Assembly: GCA_964588665.1 (NCBI GenBank)
Contig: CAZPQQ010000019.1
Span: forward strand, 1-47,545
DNA length: 47,545 nucleotides
Reading direction: 5' to 3'
Source of the DNA: UBA2160 sp964588665
Lineage (GTDB): Bacteria; Chloroflexota; Dehalococcoidia; Lucifugimonadales; UBA1123
A program made the translations under genes and the position numbers. The notes beneath the pieces were generated by a model. The model saw only the letters and a list, made by a program, of their open reading frames with translations, was not told the origin of the DNA and did no database searches. This document shows, in pieces, positions 13,636-21,914 of this stretch (positions are counted from its first letter, which is position 1; each line of letters starts with the position of its first letter).

Positions 13636-16145
13636 TCGAAGGCGAAAATTCAGACGCGAGGCTTGATCTGCCTGCGATGCGGCAGGCCGGACTGCCGGAA
13701 ATCGCGCACAAATCGGCCCTTGCGGGCTTCAACGTCCTCGACCTCAGCGACAACATCGCCGGAGCGTATTGCACCAAACTGCTCGCGGACCTTGGCGCAA
13801 CGGTGGCGATGCTCGAAGCCCCTGATTCAGGTCACCCGCTTAGGCAGGCCGGGCCGTTTCCCGGAGACGAACCTCATCCCGAGAAAAGCGGGATGTTCAT
13901 GTCCCTGTGTGCCAACAAACGTTCGATCACGGCCGATCCCTCGACGGCGCATGGCCGTCGCGCGGTGCTCCGGTTGGCGCAACGCGCCCACCTGATCGTC
14001 GAAAGCTTCGCCCCAGGCCGGCTGGCGCAACAGGGCTTGGGGTACGACGTTCTGCGCAGACTCAACCCCTCGGTGGTGCTGACGTCTATCTCTCACTTCG
14101 GGCAAACCGGGCCGTATCGGAACTGGCTGTCCAGCGAGATCGTCGACAACGCGATGGGCGGTTACATGTACTTCTGCGGCGACGCCCAACGAGAACCGTT
14201 GATGCTCCCGAACGATCAACCTCAGATCAACGCCGGCGCCCAGGCCGCCGCCGGGTCGTTGGCGGCGCTGTGGCATGCGCGGCGGGTTGGGCGCGGCCAG
14301 CAGGTCGACGTCTCAACCGTCGAATCCATGCTGTCCGCCCACGCGTGGACCGCAACGTCGTGGACCCACGAAGGAGTCGTGATGCGGCGCACGGAGCCCG
14401 ATTGCATCAAGTGCGAAGACGGCTACGTGTGGTTCATGACCATGCGATGGGACCCGACCATGTTCGTCTTGATCGAACAGCCCGAGCTCATGGACGATCC
14501 CAGGTTCGCGGACCGACAAGGTTGGATCACGAACATCACGGAGTTGCGCGAGCTTGTTGCCGAATGGTGCTCCACCCGCAAGAAGGCGGACATATTCCGA
14601 GCGGCTCAAGAGCTCAGGCTGGCCTTCACGCCGGTGGACGACGCGGCTGACCTCGTGGCCTCCGAGCAACTCGCGTCAAGGCAATGGTTCAACGAGGTCC
14701 GACATCCCGTGGCCGGCGCCCAAATCCTGCCCGGCTTTCCATACAAGCTAGGGTCCACGCCAGCCGCCATGCGAAGCCCGGCGCCGCTGTTGGGAGCCGA
14801 TAATGGCATGGAATTCGATCGACCCGATGCGGGCCACGTGTGGACCACAAGGTCTTCGGTCGAGCCGGAGAGGTTCCTGGGCGCTTCGTTGCCGTTGGAA
14901 GGGATCAGGATTCTCGAAATCACCGCCAATTGGGCAGGACCGCTGGCGGGCAGGTACCTGGCGGACCTCGGCGCCGAGGTGATCAAGATCGAATCGCCGG
15001 ACCGCCCGATGACACGCGGCGGGAGATACCCGGGAGGGGACCCGTTCAGGCGCCACTACAACCGCGCCGGATATTTCAACAAGATGAACCGGAACAAATA
15101 CGGCATCACCCTTGACCTCAATTCCGACCGCGGCAAGGAGCTGTTTCTCGAGCTGGTTTCCAGGTCCGACGTCGTGCTCGAAAACAACAGCCCTCGCGTC
15201 ATGCGTAACTTCGGGTTGGATTACGATGTACTCAAGCGGGCGAACCCGGAGATAATCATGGTCTCGATCTCGGGGTTCGGTCAGACCGGCCCTCAGAGAG
15301 ATTACGTGGCGTACGGCGCCAACATCGAGGCGACGTGCGGTCTCGCGGCGACGATGGGCTACCCGGACGATGAGCGGCCCTACAGGACCGCGCTGTTCTA
15401 CGCCGACCCTGTCACCGCCGTTCACGCCGCCGTCGTGATCCAGGCTGCCTTGCACCACTGCCAACAGGGCGGCGGCGGTCAATTCATCGACATGTCTCTG
15501 AACGAAAACGGCATCGCCTTCTTTCCTGAAGCGGTGCTTGAGTACACCATTGCCGGCAGAATCGCCGAGCGTCGAGGCAACCGGCACCGGATATTCGCCC
15601 CCCAAGGTTGCTATCCATCTGTGGGCGACGATGCCTGGGTTGTGTTGTGCGCCGGAACGGACGACGAATGGGCCAAGCTGGCGACGGCCGTCGGTCGCCC
15701 GGAATTGGCGGGTGACGCACGTTATGCGACGGCAGCCCATCGACGCGAGCGCCACGACGAGCTCGACGAGCTGATCGCCGAGTGGACGTCAAGATACGAC
15801 CACAACGAGGCGGCCGCGCTTCTCCAGGCCGCCGGCGTTCCGTCCGGTCCGGTTCTGGCCAACTGGGAGCTGGTAAGCAATCCGCACTTTCACGAGCGCG
15901 GGTTCTACGTGCCCGTGGAGCACCCGGAGATGGGCGTATTTCAGTATCCGGGGATGCCGTGGCGCCTGTCAGAAACTCCTGGGGACGTCCGAATGGCATC
16001 GCCGTGCTTTGGCCAGCATAATCGACTCATCCTGCAAGATCTGCTCGAGATGACAGACGAAGAACTTGCTGACTTGTACAAGGACAGAGTGATTGCCGAC
16101 GACCCTCCGGAGGACCTGCCCGGACCGGTGAGGTTCCCGAGGTAG
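13632..16145 (+). CDS. Tandem-domain CaiB/BaiF (type III) CoA-transferase fusion
   Basis: An 837-residue protein with two complete CaiB/BaiF domains in one chain. Domain 1 (about residues 25-400) has LAGFNVLDLSDNIAGAYCTKLLADLGA, RLNPSVVLTSISHFGQTGPY and QQVDVSTVESMLS. Domain 2 (about 415-825) has LEGIRILEITANWAGPLAGR, YLADLGAEVIKIESP, NPEIIMVSISGFGQTGPQRD and GGGQFIDMSL. Type III enzymes move CoA between carboxylic acids through an aspartyl-CoA intermediate. Ordinary members are about 400 residues and form interlocked homodimers, so this fusion probably folds as an internal pseudo-dimer. At the expected catalytic Asp, domain 1 has Glu (SSEIVDNAMGG) and domain 2 has YGANIEATCGL. The frame is open upstream to 13065, but ATG 13632 fits domain and overlap. 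Confidence 0.9.
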   Translation: MIEGENSDARLDLPAMRQAGLPEIAHKSALAGFNVLDLSDNIAGAYCTKLLADLGATVAMLEAPDSGHPLRQAGPFPGDEPHPEKSGMFMSLCANKRSITADPSTAHGRRAVLRLAQRAHLIVESFAPGRLAQQGLGYDVLRRLNPSVVLTSISHFGQTGPYRNWLSSEIVDNAMGGYMYFCGDAQREPLMLPNDQPQINAGAQAAAGSLAALWHARRVGRGQQVDVSTVESMLSAHAWTATSWTHEGVVMRRTEPDCIKCEDGYVWFMTMRWDPTMFVLIEQPELMDDPRFADRQGWITNITELRELVAEWCSTRKKADIFRAAQELRLAFTPVDDAADLVASEQLASRQWFNEVRHPVAGAQILPGFPYKLGSTPAAMRSPAPLLGADNGMEFDRPDAGHVWTTRSSVEPERFLGASLPLEGIRILEITANWAGPLAGRYLADLGAEVIKIESPDRPMTRGGRYPGGDPFRRHYNRAGYFNKMNRNKYGITLDLNSDRGKELFLELVSRSDVVLENNSPRVMRNFGLDYDVLKRANPEIIMVSISGFGQTGPQRDYVAYGANIEATCGLAATMGYPDDERPYRTALFYADPVTAVHAAVVIQAALHHCQQGGGGQFIDMSLNENGIAFFPEAVLEYTIAGRIAERRGNRHRIFAPQGCYPSVGDDAWVVLCAGTDDEWAKLATAVGRPELAGDARYATAAHRRERHDELDELIAEWTSRYDHNEAAALLQAAGVPSGPVLANWELVSNPHFHERGFYVPVEHPEMGVFQYPGMPWRLSETPGDVRMASPCFGQHNRLILQDLLEMTDEELADLYKDRVIADDPPEDLPGPVRFPR

Positions 16146-16237
16146 AGGCGCCGCCTGCCGGACTTCGACGCCTGCTTGCCGTCGACGGAAGGCCCGAACC
16201 GCGCTTCCCAATCATCACGTGCGCGAGCGTCCGCGCA

Positions 16238-16828
16238 TCAGGGAATCCAGCGCGTGATCCAATCGAACGTCCAGTTGCCGCCGATGGCCGATATCCAAGT
16301 CCCTCCGAGCGCCAGCAAGAAGTAGCGCGGCACGCGCCCCACCACAACCGCCGTGACGTATCTCAGCATGGGGTAGCTGGCCGCCGGAGCCACAAGTCGC
16401 ATCGGGTAAAACGGAATCGGCGTGAACGCGAACACCACAATCGTCCACCAGGGCCGTCGATTGAAGAGTCGCACCGCTTTCACCACGGGTTTGGCCCGCT
16501 TGACCGATTCGAGCCGATCCATCTGAAATGCCCTCGTAAACAGCATGTGATCTATCACCGAGGCGATCGCCGTGGCCAATCCGCCCACGAGGGCGACCCA
16601 GATCGGGGCGTAGATCAGGCCGGCGGCGATTACGGCCGGCTCGTGCGGCAGCCAAAGAAAACTGTTGCCTGGAATCGAGTACCAAAAGAAACTCGCAAGT
16701 TTCCACCAATCCGGAAGGTACTTCCACATGAGCCAAGTGCTTAAGATTGCCGGCACGATGACGGCAGCCGTCAGGAGCAGCGTGCGTCGCTCAATCAGAG
16801 GGGGTTTGGGCGCGTCGCCCTCTACCAC
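16238..16828 (-). CDS. VTT/DedA-like integral membrane protein
   Basis: A 196-residue membrane protein with about five hydrophobic segments. The C-terminal half has FTPIPFYPMRLVAPAASYPM followed by RYVTAVVVGRVPRYFLLALGG, matching the VTT (SNARE-associated/DedA) domain with its re-entrant proline loop and conserved Arg. VTT proteins are linked to lipid scrambling or flippase activity in the membrane. The GTG start at 16828 overlaps the stop of the phosphodiesterase gene by 7 bases, so the two are translated together. The substrate is unknown. Confidence 0.75.
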   Translation of the reverse strand: MVEGDAPKPPLIERRTLLLTAAVIVPAILSTWLMWKYLPDWWKLASFFWYSIPGNSFLWLPHEPAVIAAGLIYAPIWVALVGGLATAIASVIDHMLFTRAFQMDRLESVKRAKPVVKAVRLFNRRPWWTIVVFAFTPIPFYPMRLVAPAASYPMLRYVTAVVVGRVPRYFLLALGGTWISAIGGNWTFDWITRWIP

Positions 16829-18420
16829 AAACTGCTGCCGCTGACCGATCTGGTGGCTGCCAGATCAAGGGAATCCGCGATGGTCGAAAAGACGTCGACC
16901 GTGCGCACCGGTCCGTTGGCGGTGAGCGGGCGATTGCTCAGCACGGGGACCATCATGTGCTCTCGTCGCAGAGATCCGTGTGAGGATCGGTGTTCCGGCC
17001 ATTCGCGCCAACCCCTCAGATCGTACCCGGGTTTGGACGTGACCACGATGTCGCCGGTGCGCTGGCTGGTGAACAGTTGCCAGAGTTGTTCCAGCGCGTC
17101 CGGGAACTCGGTGTCGACCGTCATTCTGAGTGCGTCGGTCCTGTCTACCGTTGTGTGTGGAAGTCCAAGCTGAAGCGGGTCGGCGCCGTCGAAGCTGTAC
17201 TCGTAGTGGCCGTCGTTTCGGCCAACCAACGCGGTTCCTGAGCCGGAATCTACCTTGATCGAACCGTTACTGTCGCGATATGCCGTCCACTCAACTTCGG
17301 GCCGTTGAGCGAGCGCGGACAGCAACGGCTTGTGCGCGCTCTCCAGCTCATCGCCCGTCAAGGGCCGCTCCCATTTGCCCTCGTACGAAACGTAGACATT
17401 GGCGAACGAGTTGCCTGAAACCGCTATCGCAGCGTCCGCCTTGCTCCGGAAGATGTTAGGGTGCTCGAATACGTCGTAGCCAAGCTCGGACACCAAGCGG
17501 CTCAAGTCCAGATGTTCAGTCGTTCGCGAATGACCGTGGTCGCTCACGATCATCAGGTGTGTTTTGTTCCACGCGCCCAGCTTTGTCAGGCACTCCACCA
17601 AGGTGCCGATGGCGTCGTCGATGCGTCGGTAGGCATCAAATGTGCGTTTGTGCTGCGGACCTCGCGCGTGAGACGCTGAGTCGACGTCGAGCAACGGAAC
17701 GAAGATGAACCTTGGCAGGTTGCTTGCTCTGCTGCGCAGAGCGCTGAGAAGGCTCCTCATGACCAATTTGTCGATGAAGTCAGCCCGCTTGAGGTAGTGC
17801 GACGCGAACATCCAGGGCCGGGACAATTTGAAGAAGCGATTGAGGCCGTTGGAGAGCCCTCTGTGGATGTCGCTCCTAAACGCCATCGAATCGGGGCAGA
17901 GCTCGAACAACGTCTCCAAGGTGTCCGGCAGGTCGCTGTTCAGTTTGGTGTGGGCCGCGCCAACGTAGGTGCGCTGGCCCGCGTCGAACAGATGCCCCGA
18001 GGTGAACTTCGCCTTGTCCAGCCACCGGATGCCGGGGATGTTTGCCGTGCCGGGGTATTGCCCAGTCAGCATAGGCAGGTATGCGACATTCGTGACGCTC
18101 GGGAATACAGTCACCCCGTCATATTGCGAGCCCTCGCTGAGAATATAACGAGAGATGTTCGGGAGGTCGCCCGACCGAATCAGGTCACGAACGACGTCGT
18201 TTCTGAACCCATCCGCCAACACGACAATAGCGAGCTCTATGTCGCCAGTCCGAACCGCCGTCGTTGACAGCGTCTCGGCTGCGCCGGTCGCGGCCGGCTG
18301 TTCCGGATCAACAATCAATAGCGTTCCCTTGTGTACACAGGCGGAAGTCTCGCCTGCTAGGCGGATCTTTGTGCTCAATCTGCCGTTGTCGATATTTTCG
18401 AACGGCCCACGTGCGAGCAT
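16822..18420 (-). CDS. Type I phosphodiesterase / nucleotide pyrophosphatase-family hydrolase
   Basis: A 532-residue alkaline-phosphatase-superfamily enzyme. The metal and nucleophile set is visible: Asp70 in VLADGFRND, Thr110 in FPSVTNVAY (nucleophile), DVDSASHARG around residues 245-253, SDHGH at 293-297, and a distal HRSSHGS. No clear signal peptide is seen, although the first 60 residues do not match the family and may be a leader or extension. Such enzymes hydrolyse phosphodiester or phosphonate bonds. Coupling to the VTT protein suggests work on a lipid-linked phosphodiester (inference). ATG 18420 has only a weak ribosome site. Confidence 0.85.
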   Translation of the reverse strand: MLARGPFENIDNGRLSTKIRLAGETSACVHKGTLLIVDPEQPAATGAAETLSTTAVRTGDIELAIVVLADGFRNDVVRDLIRSGDLPNISRYILSEGSQYDGVTVFPSVTNVAYLPMLTGQYPGTANIPGIRWLDKAKFTSGHLFDAGQRTYVGAAHTKLNSDLPDTLETLFELCPDSMAFRSDIHRGLSNGLNRFFKLSRPWMFASHYLKRADFIDKLVMRSLLSALRSRASNLPRFIFVPLLDVDSASHARGPQHKRTFDAYRRIDDAIGTLVECLTKLGAWNKTHLMIVSDHGHSRTTEHLDLSRLVSELGYDVFEHPNIFRSKADAAIAVSGNSFANVYVSYEGKWERPLTGDELESAHKPLLSALAQRPEVEWTAYRDSNGSIKVDSGSGTALVGRNDGHYEYSFDGADPLQLGLPHTTVDRTDALRMTVDTEFPDALEQLWQLFTSQRTGDIVVTSKPGYDLRGWREWPEHRSSHGSLRREHMMVPVLSNRPLTANGPVRTVDVFSTIADSLDLAATRSVSGSSLW

Positions 18421-18659
18421 ATACTATACTCGACGCCGCACAGAGATTAACACTGCTTTCAGGAACGGTCAAAAACGAATCCGAATTTCAGACGGCGCGG
18501 TCGGAACCACACGTGGCGACACAGGCGGCAGAGGTCCGTACGATTACCCCGACGATCAGCCCCGATGACGATAGCCCAGGCGCGACTGGTGTGATAGATT
18601 ACGACCAGACAGATTCGGCTGCATCAGTTCGGTGTGCAGGCGATATTGGAGGTACGAAC

Positions 18660-20978
18660 ATGCAGCAGCAAACGCAAGGCCAGACGGCCCCGCAGTACAA
18701 CGTGATCGGCACGCGGCCCATCCGGCACGACGGCTATGAAAAAGTCACTGGCAGAGCGCGATTCGGAGCGGACATCAACCTGCCCGGTACGTCGCACGGC
18801 AAGTTGCTGCGCAGTCCTCATGCTCACGCAAGAATCCTGTCCATCGACGCCAGTCGGGCGTTGCAGCTCCCCGGAGTGCAGGCAGTCGTGACGGCGCAGG
18901 ACATGCCCGAGGTTTCCGCCGAGGTGAGCGACCAGGCCGAGGGCGTCATGGTTAACTACGGGTTCTACACCCGCAACGTCATGGCTCGGGAAAAGGCTTT
19001 GTACGTCGGCCATGTCGTGGCGGCTGTTGCGGCGACGAGTCCAAGCGTCGCCGAAGAAGCGCTGGCGCTCATCGACGTGGAGTACGAGGTGTTGCCCGCA
19101 GTCCTGGACGCGGAGTCAGCGCTGGCTGACGGAGCGCCCGCCGTGCACGAGCGATTGCAGACCATGGACAGTGTGGGCCGACGCGCTGGAGGCTGGGGCG
19201 ACACCGGTGGGAAGACGAACCTCGCCAACCGGTTCGAGTTTCGGGTGGGAGATGTCGAAACGGCGTTCAGGGAAGCCGATGTCGTGGTCGAGGAAACGTT
19301 CAGCACGGAATCGGTTCACCAGGGATACATCGAGCCCCATGCGACGACGGCCCTGTGGGGCGGCGACGGCAACGTCACCGTTTGGGCGAGTTGTCAGGGC
19401 AGTTTCCCGTTCAGAGACCATCTCGCGACGATGCTGGATCTGCCGATGTCCAAGATCAAAGTGATCCCGACCGAGATCGGCGGCGGCTTCGGGGGCAAAG
19501 GGATGGGCGGCGTCTACGTTGAGCCGACTGCCGCGTTCCTTTCTCGAAAAACAGGTAAACCCGTGAAGATCGTCATGAGCAGGTCTGACGTCTTTCTTGG
19601 CACGGGTCCTGCCTCCGGAACGAACATCCGCGTCAAACTGGGCGCGACCCAGGACGGACGCATCACGGCAGCCGAGGCGCACCTCGTCTACGAAGCCGGG
19701 GCGTTTCCCGGCTCACCGGTAGGATCGGGCTCTCAAACGATGTTCGCAGCGTACGACATCCCCAACGGGCTTGTGGAAGGCGTCGACGTCGTGGTCAACA
19801 AGCAAAAGTCAGGCGCCTACCGGGCTCCGGGCTCGCCGGCTGCCGCGTTCGCTGGCGAGCAGGCGATCGACATGCTCGCCTTGGAGCTCGGCATGGACCC
19901 GATTGAACTCAGGCTGCTCAACGCGGCTAAAGAGGGCGCCAGGCGGATCGGTGGGCCGGCGTACTTGCGAATCGGAAACGTCGAGACGATGGAGGCGGTT
20001 CGAGACCACGCCCACTCTCAGACCAAGCTCGACGGACCGTTCCGAGGTCGAGGCGTCGCGAGCGGCGCATGGTTCAACGGAACCGGCCCAGCCAGCGCAA
20101 TCGCGAGCGTCAACCCGGATGGCACCGTCAGCCTGACGGAAGGCACACCAGACCTTGGCGGCGCGCGTGTGGTGATGGCGATGCATGTGGCCGAGGTGCT
20201 GGGGATCACCGCTGAAGACGTCAAACCGGCCGTTGGCGACACTGACTCGATCGGATACAGCTCCGGCGCCGGAGGAAGCAGCCTGACCCACAAGATGGGC
20301 ACGGCATGCTTCGAGGCCGCCCAAGACGTCAGGCGTCAGATGATCGAACGCGCGGCCCGTGTCTGGGAGGTGAGCCCGGACGACGTCGACTACGATGACG
20401 GCGTGCTCAAGCACAAGCAGGATTCGGAACTGAACATGACCTTCCAAGAACTCGCAGGTAGGTTGAATGGAACCGGCGGCCCCATCGTGGGTCGGGCAAC
20501 CGTCAATCCCGGCGGCGTCGGAAACGCCTTCGCGTGCCACGTGGTGGATGTCGAGGTGGACCCTGCCACCGGCAAAGTGCAGGTCCTCCGCTACACGGCG
20601 GTGCAAGATGTCGGAAAGGCGATACATCCCTCGTACGTGGAAGGCCAGATGCAGGGAGGAGTAGTTCAGGGGATAGGCTGGGCGCTCAACGAAGAGTACT
20701 ACTTCGGCGACGACGGGCGGATGCTCAACTCCAGCTTCCTCGACTACCGGATACCGACCGCGCTGGACCTGCCGATGATCGAAGCGGTGCTGGTGGAGGT
20801 TCCCAACCCCGGCCATCCATTCGGCGCCCGAGGCATCGGTGAAGTAGCGCTAGTGCCGCCCCTTGCCGCAATCGCCAACGCCGTCTCCAACGCCATCGGC
20901 GTCAGGATGACCTCGCTGCCGCTAACGCCGGCCAAGATTCGCGCCGCGATTGCCGCGAAGGATGGGGCGAGGGAGTAG
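18660..20978 (+). CDS. Xanthine dehydrogenase-family molybdopterin-binding (large) subunit
   Basis: A 772-residue molybdenum hydroxylase large subunit. Seen: the N-terminal aldehyde-oxidase a/b hammerhead (RPIRHDGYEKVTGRARFGAD ... GKLLRSPHAHARI), the cofactor-binding GGGFGGKG, SGAYRAPGSP, and the C-terminal GARGIGE with the catalytic Glu. The CODH form I loop AYRCSFR is absent, so it is not a carbon monoxide dehydrogenase. GGAGGT at 18648-18653 sets the start at ATG 18660, although the frame is open to 18264. The usual FAD and 2Fe-2S subunit genes are not adjacent, so partners must be encoded elsewhere. The substrate (a heterocycle or aldehyde) is unknown. Confidence 0.9.
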   Translation: MQQQTQGQTAPQYNVIGTRPIRHDGYEKVTGRARFGADINLPGTSHGKLLRSPHAHARILSIDASRALQLPGVQAVVTAQDMPEVSAEVSDQAEGVMVNYGFYTRNVMAREKALYVGHVVAAVAATSPSVAEEALALIDVEYEVLPAVLDAESALADGAPAVHERLQTMDSVGRRAGGWGDTGGKTNLANRFEFRVGDVETAFREADVVVEETFSTESVHQGYIEPHATTALWGGDGNVTVWASCQGSFPFRDHLATMLDLPMSKIKVIPTEIGGGFGGKGMGGVYVEPTAAFLSRKTGKPVKIVMSRSDVFLGTGPASGTNIRVKLGATQDGRITAAEAHLVYEAGAFPGSPVGSGSQTMFAAYDIPNGLVEGVDVVVNKQKSGAYRAPGSPAAAFAGEQAIDMLALELGMDPIELRLLNAAKEGARRIGGPAYLRIGNVETMEAVRDHAHSQTKLDGPFRGRGVASGAWFNGTGPASAIASVNPDGTVSLTEGTPDLGGARVVMAMHVAEVLGITAEDVKPAVGDTDSIGYSSGAGGSSLTHKMGTACFEAAQDVRRQMIERAARVWEVSPDDVDYDDGVLKHKQDSELNMTFQELAGRLNGTGGPIVGRATVNPGGVGNAFACHVVDVEVDPATGKVQVLRYTAVQDVGKAIHPSYVEGQMQGGVVQGIGWALNEEYYFGDDGRMLNSSFLDYRIPTALDLPMIEAVLVEVPNPGHPFGARGIGEVALVPPLAAIANAVSNAIGVRMTSLPLTPAKIRAAIAAKDGARE

Positions 20979-21004
20979 CGACTGGCTAGCGAGTGTTGTG
21001 TGGA

Positions 21005-21050
21005 ACTTCTAGCGACGCCTCTTCGGTCCCTGGCGTCTCTTGGGTCCCGT
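21005..21050. repeat. Short dispersed repeat, CTTCGGTCCCTGGCGTCTCT type
   Basis: CTTCGGTCCCTGGCGTCTCT lies just after the molybdenum hydroxylase gene. Similar runs are found near 6515-6540 (GGCGTCTCTTCGGTCCCTTC) and, on the other strand, near 700-720. It is a low-complexity dispersed element of unknown role. Confidence 0.5.
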
Positions 21051-21087
21051 CCGCTCTGCCTCGCCGCGAAACCAGTCGGGCGATAAC

Positions 21088-21807
21088 CTACCGCCGGAAG
21101 GTGATCTTCCTGAAGGCCTCAGCGTGCTGCATGCCCCTGCCGACGCCTCTGCCGCGACGTCCCTCGCGCATTCGGTCGACGAGCTCTTCGGCGGGTCGGC
21201 CCCCGGTCTGCGAGACGTGCGCCGCAAGTCCCTCGGCAGCCGTGACCAGATGATCGGTCACGTCGACGAAGTGGTCGGGCTCGGGGTGGCCCATAATCCA
21301 GACCTCGGCCACCTTGTGCGGCTCGAAGCCTTGCTCCAACAGTTCGGGGAATGTCATGTGGTCTCGGGCCGTGGGGAACACGGCCGCGAGAGCCGCCTCG
21401 CCTGCCGCCATGTGGTCGGGATGTCCGACGCCCCAGCCGCCGTCCAGGTTTCGCATCGGGTACTGGCATAGCACCACGTCGGGTCTGTGTCGTCTGATCT
21501 CTCGGGCGATGTCGCGTCGAACTTCGAGGGTCGGCTGTAGGTAGCTGTCCGGGTAGTCGAGGAAAACGACATCCTTGAGACCGAGCGCTTTACCCGCGTT
21601 GACCTGCTCCTGTCGTCGAGTCGCTGCCAGATCTTGCTGGGAAACCTCTCGGTCGCTGCTTCCCTTCGAGCCGTCAGTGCACATCACGTACACCATCTCC
21701 CACCCCTGGGCGCACAGCTTGGCCACGGTGCCTGAACAGCCGTATTCCGCGTCATCTGCATGAGCCACTACGACCATTCCTCGTGAAAACTTTTCCTCTT
21801 CCGTCAT
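21088..21807 (-). CDS. PIG-L family (LmbE-like) N-acetylglucosaminyl deacetylase
   Basis: A 239-residue zinc-dependent deacetylase of the LmbE/PIG-L fold. The metal site reads AHADDAE near residue 15 (AHPDDAE in most members) with the second ligand set in GHPDHMAAG. Family members remove acetyl groups from GlcNAc-linked compounds such as mycothiol or bacillithiol precursors; many are uncharacterised. GGGAGGG precedes the ATG. It lies downstream of the nuo operon on the same strand, separated from it by a terminator hairpin at 21837-21861. Confidence 0.9.
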   Translation of the reverse strand: MTEEEKFSRGMVVVAHADDAEYGCSGTVAKLCAQGWEMVYVMCTDGSKGSSDREVSQQDLAATRRQEQVNAGKALGLKDVVFLDYPDSYLQPTLEVRRDIAREIRRHRPDVVLCQYPMRNLDGGWGVGHPDHMAAGEAALAAVFPTARDHMTFPELLEQGFEPHKVAEVWIMGHPEPDHFVDVTDHLVTAAEGLAAHVSQTGGRPAEELVDRMREGRRGRGVGRGMQHAEAFRKITFRR

Positions 21808-21836
21808 CTACGGTTCCCTCCCTGCCGGAAAATCGA

Positions 21837-21861
21837 AGACGGCCACAATTCATGGCCGTCT
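21837..21861 (-). terminator. Intrinsic terminator of the nuo operon
   Basis: AGACGGCCA and TGGCCGTCT form a perfect 9-bp stem with a 7-base loop. On the minus strand the stem is followed by TCGATTTT. It lies 53 bases after the nuoN stop. Confidence 0.65.
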
Positions 21862-21914
21862 AAGAAAATAGTCTAGCGGTTGCGAGCCGCCGTGTGCAAC
21901 AGAATCGTCAGCCG

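Noticed and set aside
18660..20978. Carbon monoxide dehydrogenase CoxL.
   Set aside because: The active-site loop AYRCSFR is absent (the region reads AYRAPGSP), and no coxS or coxM is adjacent.
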